Shown: piece by piece, positions 15,361 through 20,458 of the stretch | Layout: each line of letters begins with the position of its first letter | Position numbering within the stretch: position 1 is the stretch's first letter | From: Reticulitermes lucifugus | Taxonomy: Eukaryota; Arthropoda; Insecta; Blattodea; Rhinotermitidae | Direction of reading: 5' to 3' | Assembly: GCA_026260175.1 (NCBI GenBank) | Contig: JAKCWW010007682.1 | Span: 4,997-25,454 of the forward strand | Length of the DNA stretch: 20,458 bases | Program-made: the position numbers and the translations under genes | Notes under the pieces: model-generated | What the model saw: only the letters and a program-made list of their open reading frames with translations | What the model was told of the DNA's origin: nothing | Databases searched by the model: none

Positions 15361-16190
15361 ACGTAACATTGAGGCGCGTTCGCTTAACCATTATCATAAA
15401 GAAAATGCAACAATGCCTTCTGTGTGTTGTGTTAAGCTACATGGCACTGTCAACTATGTAAAAATATTGGGTGTTGCACAAAAATTCGTTTATGGCAAAT
15501 TCATTTAGCCGGCAAGAGTAAAACGTACGAAGGTCTTCATGTAAAATGCCCGATGCTGCATTGAAACAAAACAATGTTCGTTTGCTCATGGCCTTCTGTA
15601 GACGTAAAGTTGGCTAAACAGATCGTAAAGACAGGTAAGCGGTTGTACAGTTTCTCAGTTTCTGTAAGTGTTGCCGCAAACCATTTTACAGCATCAGACG
15701 CAATTAATCGAATATTAAGCATTAAGGATTAAGCATAAGTGTATGTCTGTATTCTTGCCGTAGTTATCCGGCATGCAAATCGCATCTTTTCTGTACCGCA
15801 TTATATTGTCATTTCAGGCCTGTCTGACTGTATCATATTTTCCCACATTATCTCATAAACGGCACGGTTTTCTGAAAAACGTTTTTGAATATAAAATTGT
15901 ATTTTGATTTTCTCTACAACCTTTGCCTGAAACATTCCTCGTTCTAAGAGGAATTCAGCGAGATATTATAAATATACATAGGTCTTCATGTAAAGTACCC
16001 GTTATTCTTGTCAGATTGTAATGAAACTTGAATTTCCTCGACAGATTTTCGAAAACCCCTCGAATATCAAATTTCATGAAAATCCGTCCAGTAGGAGCTG
16101 AGTTGTTCCATGCGCGCAGACGGACAGACAGACAGAAAGGACGAATCTAATAGTCGCTTTTCACAATTTTGCGAACGCGCGTAAAATGTG
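15361..16190 (+). repeat. dispersed repeat family 'tail', copy B with extra segment
   Basis: Collinear with copy A (1912-2412), starting at the shared ACGTAACATTGAGG. It then holds about 330 bases (roughly 15405-15735) absent from copy A, before similarity resumes with GTGTATGTCTGTA and AGTTATCCGGCATGC and runs to GACGGACAGACAGACAG (16120-16137). The phrase AGGTCTTCATGTAAA occurs twice (15531 and about 15979), each followed by a CCCG-containing stretch and a TGAAAC, so the extra segment may be an internal repeat unit rather than foreign DNA. No coding region is recognised. Confidence 0.7.
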
Positions 16191-16199
16191 TGGAAAGAT

Positions 16200-17185
16200 T
16201 GCGTAGGATTAAGAATTATTCGAGTGAGCTCCTGTACCATTTGTTAGTATGGATACTTTTGAATTTAATGGTTAATTTTCATTTAAAATTTTGTGTACAT
16301 ATGCTTAGTACTCCAATGTGACAGCTGAAGTTGGGTTAGCGAAATAATGAACACGGATTGTTACTCATTTCTCTGCCAAACAGCATCCTCCCCTCTGAGT
16401 GCATTCGTCGTAATCGGTGAAGTTTTCATTTGTATCATAGCTTAATTTCCGCCTGTGTTTTTTTTCTATCCTTAGATTCTCGGTTTGTTACAAGCACTGG
16501 CGCATATGATATGGGGGTCAGGCGGCTGATTTGAACTCAAATTATCTGTGTTCATTCTTTCTCTGACCCGTTGAAGCGTGCTGTAGCCTAGTTTCCTATT
16601 CAAGATATTTGATGTATGGCCTTCTGCCCGTCTGTATGAATTTGAATTAGTTGGTACAATTTCTGTTAAAATATTATGTACATAATGCTGTAGCAGGCTG
16701 TGCTACTTTCAAAATACTTAACTCCCTGTCATTAATAACGCGGTAGACTTCTGAATTGATTATACATGTGTACAAAACTAGCGCTACGCAGGGTCCCACA
16801 ATTTTGTGTAGGTAGGAGTATCGACAGCCTAAGCAACGTGTTTTAGAATCATTTTTGTAGAATATAAAACTAAAATATGTCAGCCGCACGAAATCTACAT
16901 TTAGCTGTCTGTGTCATGGGAGGAATTAGGTATTTAATTAAGGATACGAAAATTTGTATGAACATACCTTCATAATTTGTGTAAAGTTTCTTTCTATGTT
17001 ACGAATTACAAGCTTGGCAACAATTTTAAATTACGTCTGGAAATTAGTTTCGTTAACTTGTGTAGTTATTAAATGGTAATTATTCCTTCACAGAAACTCT
17101 TATAAGAGAATTGGTGTCATAAGATCTTACCGGAACCTCTGTGTAATGCGGTCGCATTTTATGCTAGGAATGCTTTCCTCGCCGA
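16200..17185. other. long intergenic stretch, nothing recognised
   Basis: Nearly 1 kb of AT-rich sequence. A T-run ending CTATCCTTAG at 16465-16474 resembles a splice acceptor but no exon follows with any recognisable coding. No repeats shared with the rest of the window were seen. Confidence 0.5.
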
Positions 17186-17190
17186 TCCCA

Positions 17191-17470
17191 GTGACCGCGC
17201 GGCCTAAGGCGTAGGTCTGCGGCCGCTCGCTTACTGGGACTGTGGGTTCGAAACCCGCCGAGGGCATGGATATCTGTCTCTTGTGAGTGTTGTGTGTTGT
17301 CAGGTAGAGGTCTCTGCGACGGGCTGGTCCCTCGTCCAGAGGAGTCCTACCGAGTGTGGTGTGTCTCAAAGTGTTATCGTGAAGCCTCGAACAATGAGGC
17401 GGCCTAGGCCCTCAAGCGGCTGTCAAGCCATTGAGAAATATGCTTTCCACAGTACCTCGTATAATTGAAA
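17191..17470 (+). mobile_element. tRNA-derived SINE with tRNA-Arg-like head
   Basis: The head GACCGCGCGGCCTAAGGCGT (A-box region) is followed by a B-box GGTTCGAAACC at 17245-17255, and the order GACCGCG..GGCCTAA..GGCG..TGTGGGTTCGA is reminiscent of a tRNA-Arg. The anticodon arm does not pair, so this is not a tRNA gene. The body shows TGGATATCTGTCTCTTGTGA, GTTGTGTGTTGTCAGG, GGTCTCTGCGACGGGCTGG and AGCGGCTGTCAAGCCATTGA near the 3' end, a layout known from several insect SINEs. The element lies just upstream of a LINE family A copy in the same orientation. Confidence 0.72.
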
Positions 17471-17509
17471 TCTCGCTTAATTCAAGATCAATTTTCGTAC
17501 AGGAATAAT

Positions 17510-17853
17510 TGTAAAGTAGAGGGGATGCGTAGGTAACAGGGGAGTGTAGAATACTGCATAACGAGGAACTTAATGTCTGTATTCATCACCAAATATCATT
17601 CGGGTGATCAAATCAAGAAGAATGAGGTGGACGGGGCACGTAGCACGTATGGGAGGAGAGAAGAGGTGCATACAGGATTTTGGTGGAGAGACCTGAGGGA
17701 AGGAGACCACGGAAGACCCAGGCGTAGATGGGAGGATAATATTAAAATCTTCAAGAAGTGGGATGGGAGGGTGTGGACTGTATTGATATGGCTCAGGATA
17801 GGGACAGGTGGCGGGCTCTTGTGATTGCGGTAATCAACCGTCGGGTTCCATAA
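17510..17853 (+). pseudogene. LINE family A reverse transcriptase C-terminus, broken
   Basis: The plus strand encodes, across at least three frames, VTGE and ILHNEELN, then VIKSRRMRWTGHVARMGGEK, then [12 protein letters not shown] (in the 17573-17824 frame) and finally [20 protein letters not shown] and NRRVP before a TAA at 17851-17853. These are the same blocks, in the same order, as the minus-strand copy at 5367-5774, and this copy keeps the RRMRWxGHVARMG motif that is damaged there. Frameshifts near 17610, 17690 and 17755 make it non-functional. The polymerase domain is absent, as in 5'-truncated LINE insertions. The natural C-terminal end (RVP then stop) matches KVP-stop at 5367. Confidence 0.88.
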
Positions 17854-17915
17854 AACGCGGGAAATTTCTCGACTAGCTGAGGACCTGTTAGCTTCTCAAA
17901 AAGGAATCTGCTCCA
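17854..17915 (+). repeat. LINE family A 3' UTR
   Basis: Follows the stop at 17853 and reads GCGGGAAATTTCTCGACTAG, CTGAGGACCTGTTAGCTTCT and CAAAAAGG. It aligns with the 3' UTR at 5310-5366. The hairpin is weaker here (AGCT/AGCT core), because the first stem half has mutated from GAGAAGCT to CGACTAGCT. Confidence 0.7.
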
Positions 17916-17919
17916 TGGA

Positions 17920-18715
17920 GTTAGTTAGGGGGGATGCGTTTTTGGAGCTCATGAGTCTACAACAATTGTGTCGTATTTTTGCTTTTAAACATACTTTTAA
18001 GCACAATAAATAAATAAATAATAGTTAATTTAATACAATTTTATTAATCAATGTAAACCACTGTCTGAAAAAATGGAAAAGAAATCGTGTGTTTCCACGA
18101 CACTGAAGTAAAAGGAGATGAAACACGAACGTAATTAAGAAGTGCTATCTCCGCACTTAATGTTGAAGTCTGCTCTGATTCCACTGACGTCTTTGGCTGA
18201 AGAAAGTATCTAATACTTTTCGATTTCCTCCCCCTTCCTTCTTCCTTTGAGGGTTTGTTGGTATGCAGACACGCATTCTATCATCCGCCACGCCACCAAG
18301 GAAATGCTATCCGTGTTTGAATCGTCTTAAAAAACGGCAATACCTGCTGAAATGTGGTCAAAAGTATGTGCCAATTTACAAGTCATTCGGCCTGCCAACT
18401 TCGAAATTATGCGATTCTTGATGATCTTATTTTTATTAGTATTGGATTTGCAGTATTTAAAAATTTGTACATAAAGTGGGGCGTTATTCATATTTTTGTG
18501 TCGCACTGTTTCAAATTCCCATAAAATGCGACGGAACTGCGTGTGGTTTCAGCACAATATAAATTCACACACACACAACAATACATAGTGTTTTTATCTG
18601 AAATAGACTTTGAAGTTTATACATATTACGCTGCGTTAATTTGTGTGCCACGTTTTCGCAACCTCCCAACGCAGGAAATAAATCTGTATTTCATGTGCGA
18701 TTTCCAGTTCCATTT
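17920..18715. other. long intergenic stretch, simple repeats only
   Basis: About 800 bases with no recognised gene. An AAAT run (18008-18023) and a short AC run (18568-18578) are present. Short frames are accidental. Confidence 0.45.
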
Positions 18716-18802
18716 AAAACCTAATCGATAGATATCATATCCATTAGGTTTAAAATATATGGACATGATATCATATCCACTAGATTTTAAATATGTGTTG
18801 GG
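18716..18802. repeat. 36-bp tandem duplication with local palindrome
   Basis: The unit beginning GATATCATATCCATTAGG at 18731 recurs 36 bases later at 18767 as GATATCATATCCACTAGA, both followed by TTTAAA/TTTTAAAT. Upstream AAAACCTAAT (about 18716) is the complement of ATTAGGTTT inside the first unit, giving a small stem. It is probably a two-copy local duplication. Confidence 0.7.
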
Positions 18803-19114
18803 GTACCCTTCCTGATGGTCGCGTACGAACACAGAAACATGTCGGAGTAAAGGGAGCATATTTATGTTATACAAATTGTGTTGTGCAGGTTTTGGCTTTT
18901 TTAATGGAAGTGTATCCTATTGCATGGAATGAGTAACGTGAAAAATTCATACGAGGTGTGTGAACGCTGTTTGTTTCAGAAATTGACTACTTTATTTTAA
19001 TGAGCCGCTGAATTCATTCAGTATACTTCCAACGTTGAATCACGACTCAAGTGACTATTACAGTATCAAGAAGTGCCCGGAGCAGCTACACATGTTATGC
19101 TTTGTACAGAAGGA
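18803..19114. other. intergenic, nothing recognised
   Basis: About 310 bases with no gene, tRNA-like box or inverted repeat recognised. Confidence 0.4.
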
Positions 19115-19195
19115 AGTAGAGGCATAGTGATTAGCACTGGCCCTTGCCCCTACTCTGGAGGTCTGCGATTCACATCTGAGCGCACAAACTACCGA
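19115..19195 (+). mobile_element. degenerate tRNA-like SINE head
   Basis: GAGGCATAGTGATTAGCACT gives an A-box-like start and GTCTGCGATTCACATCTGAG a weak B-box region at a tRNA-like spacing. The B box has lost the TTCGA core (TTCACA). No SINE body is recognised downstream. Confidence 0.4.
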
Positions 19196-19299
19196 TGTAT
19201 TAGTAGTAAATTCTGAAACGTAAAAGACGTGGACGTAAGATCTCTTGACATAACAGGATGCATTTCCCACAGAGACTGAGATAAATAAGAAAAACGTGA

Positions 19300-19372
19300 G
19301 AACAACCTAAACCTGGGGTCTCCCGACTATGAAGCAGGTGCATTATCCAATTCACCTCGACACTCGATGAAG
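19300..19372 (-). mobile_element. degenerate tRNA-like SINE head
   Basis: On the minus strand GAGGTGAATTGGATAATGCA resembles an A-box region and CGGGAGACCCCAGGTTTAGG a decayed B-box region (CCGGGTTCGAG in intact heads). It lies head-to-head with the S1 element starting at about 19395. No body is recognised. Confidence 0.45.
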
Positions 19373-19394
19373 CCACCTATTCAAAACGTAGTCA

Positions 19395-19640
19395 GTATAG
19401 CGACACGCCGCGGGTTGGACGGTCTGGAGATCGCATCCGTCCAGACCGGGCCGCGGGAACACCCAGTCTCCTGTACAATCGGTCCCGGTTCTTTTTCCCC
19501 GGGGTAATGCGGCCGGGGCGTGGCATTGACCACCCACCTCATTTAGCGCCGAGGTAAAAACAAGAGTAGATATATATCTCTAATTCCTTTCTGGGCCTTC
19601 GTGGACTGTTCTAAGGTGAATTGTACCTCTACATTTACGT
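19395..19640 (+). mobile_element. SINE-like element, family S1, with diverged head
   Basis: The head region reads TATAGCGACACGCCGCGGGT and GGAGATCGCATCCGTCCAG, a weak match to A and B boxes. The body GGTCCCGGTTCTTTTTCCCC, GGGTAATGCGGCCGGGGCGT, GGCATTGACCACCCACC, GCCGAGGTAAAAACAAGAGT and AGATATATATCTCTAATTCC matches the 3083-3355 copy in order. The minus frame 19352-19537 is a translation of the repeat. Confidence 0.72.
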
Positions 19641-19691
19641 CGTATTCAAAGTGAGTGTTTTTGCTGCTTCCTTTATTCCCTCCCGAGAAAT

Positions 19692-20319
19692 TCTCTAGCA
19701 GCGTATAAGTTTTTTATTATTATTACCAACCACTGCACAATTTGTTTTACTCCTACATGTTTCGGCTAACAATCGTAGTCATTATCAGGGAGTTACTTTC
19801 ACAGACGTGCGCAGCGTACAGTATGACAATGAATGGTAATATGTACATTAGTTATTTACAGCAGTAGGCACTATATAGTACCAATAATTCTCATATAGTT
19901 TAAATTATATATGATACTAAAATGTAGTATGTTAATACATAAAATGTGTATAAAATTGTGTCTCCAAACATCTGTCATGCAAATAACTTCCAGTTTTGTA
20001 GGGTGGAGACCTGTAATGTTATACAATCAGAATAAGTTATTAAAATTGAATATTAAAATGAATATTAAAAATTAAATATTAAAACCTTATGAAATTTTGA
20101 AAAACTGCTTTATATTAGTATGTCAATATATCAAGTATATAACTACACATATCCCCGCCTATGGTACCCGATGTTTATTCCATGGGCAATATCGTCCCTG
20201 ATTATGGCTACGATGATTAGCCGAAACATGTAGGAGTAAAAAGAATTGTGCAGTGGTTGGTAATAATAATAAAAAACTTATATGTAAAGCAATGTGTATA
20301 ATATTAAGTCTCTAGCAGC
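19692..20319. mobile_element. foldback retroelement with hammerhead-like arms and target duplication
   Basis: Arms 19704-19790 and 20196-20282 are inverted copies of about 87 bp with few differences (TTTTTTATTATTATTACC, AACCACTGCACAATT, ACTCCTACATGTTTCGGCTA). The element is flanked by an 11-base direct repeat TCTCTAGCAGC (19692-19702 and 20309-20319), which fits a target-site duplication. Each arm holds a hammerhead layout pointing outward. On the minus strand of the left arm: ACTCC, CTGATAA, T, GACT..AGCC stem II, GAAA, CATGT, A, GGAGT, with a perfect 5-bp stem I. On the plus strand of the right arm: TCC, CTGATTA, GGCT..AGCC (perfect stem II), GAAA, CATGT, A, GGAGT. Both have lost G8. Penelope-like origin is inference from ribozyme type and foldback form. 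Confidence 0.8.
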
Positions 20320-20399
20320 ACTTTTAAATAGACGTCTGGTAACTTTCACATTGATATTTGTCATTCACAATTACCCCACGATTCGATGCTATTCATCAT
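20320..20399. other. LINE family B 3' end region or intergenic
   Basis: Lies directly downstream (minus strand) of the LINE family B stop codon and is probably its 3' untranslated end. The absence of a second clean copy in the window prevents a boundary call. Confidence 0.35.
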
Positions 20400-20458
20400 T
20401 CATTCTGTAGTCTGTCTTACGACAGGTCCGTAGCCTCCTCCAAAGCGAGTTCTCCACA
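20400..20458 (-). pseudogene. LINE family B C-terminal end, partial at window edge
   Basis: The minus strand encodes WRTRFGGGYGPVVRQTTE followed by a TGA (complement of 20400-20402). I recall WRTRFGRGYGPVVRQT as the last residues of the insect LINE proteins whose upstream part contains FEMWCWRR and GRRGRRRKQLLDDL, the blocks seen at 4671-5168. The reading is open to the window edge, so the rest lies outside. Whether the copy is intact cannot be judged from 18 codons. Confidence 0.6.

Noticed and set aside
17191-17263. tRNA-Arg gene
   Set aside because: A and B boxes are good, but the anticodon arm does not pair and a SINE body follows directly. It is a SINE head.
1-20458. CRISPR array, operon, phage or other prokaryotic system
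   Set aside because: No regularly spaced direct repeats, no dense coding and no ribosome binding sites. Composition and repeats are those of an animal genome.

Overview
This window looks like non-coding DNA from a large, repeat-rich insect genome. The retroelement C-termini and the degenerate SINE heads resemble repeats I associate with polyneopteran insects, especially cockroaches and termites (Blattodea); stick insects are an alternative. That assignment rests on remembered protein flavours and is moderate at best. I found no intact host gene, no convincing exon chain and no functional tRNA or rRNA gene. Almost every open frame is short and accidental, or is a decayed transposon fragment.

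Layout. 1-64 is an AC microsatellite. 300-735 is a decayed coding-like repeat. 1430-1680 is a purine-rich tract. 1700-1805 is a relic with a hammerhead-like motif. 1912-2412 is copy A of a dispersed repeat, which reappears as copy B at 15361-16190 and as an end fragment, copy C, at 14820-14990. One SINE-like family with a shared central block occurs six times (2405-2615, 3083-3355, 4480-4590, 9475-9600, 13265-13490, 19395-19640). Other tRNA-like SINE heads or remnants sit at 3968-4008, 6740-6920, 10370-10540, 11848-11918, 17191-17470, 19115-19195 and 19300-19372. Two LINE families are present as C-terminal pseudogenes with 3' ends. Family A lies at 5310-5774(-), 6465-7085(-, interrupted by a SINE) and 17510-17915(+). 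Family B lies at 4671-5168(+) and 20400-20458(-).

DNA transposon relics are a mariner-like deletion derivative with a broken transposase C-terminus (9744-10317), two pogo/Tigger-like MITEs of 178-185 bp with TA target duplications (8918-9106 and 14033-14214), a short MITE at 14405-14511 and a possible hAT-like end at 11652-11718.

The most interesting content is a set of foldback elements (7332-7496, 8757-9230, 19692-20319) plus two single copies (1700-1805, 4009-4330). All carry GAAAC followed by a short AYGT- or ATATGT-type sequence, and the better copies carry the full layout of a type I hammerhead ribozyme with a minimal stem III. This layout is known from Penelope-like retroelement terminal repeats and animal retrozymes. 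Each copy here has lost at least one required base, but the two arms of a foldback have lost different ones, so their consensus is close to a complete ribozyme. One foldback is a 74-bp palindrome with a single mismatch. Another is flanked by an 11-bp direct repeat that looks like a target-site duplication.
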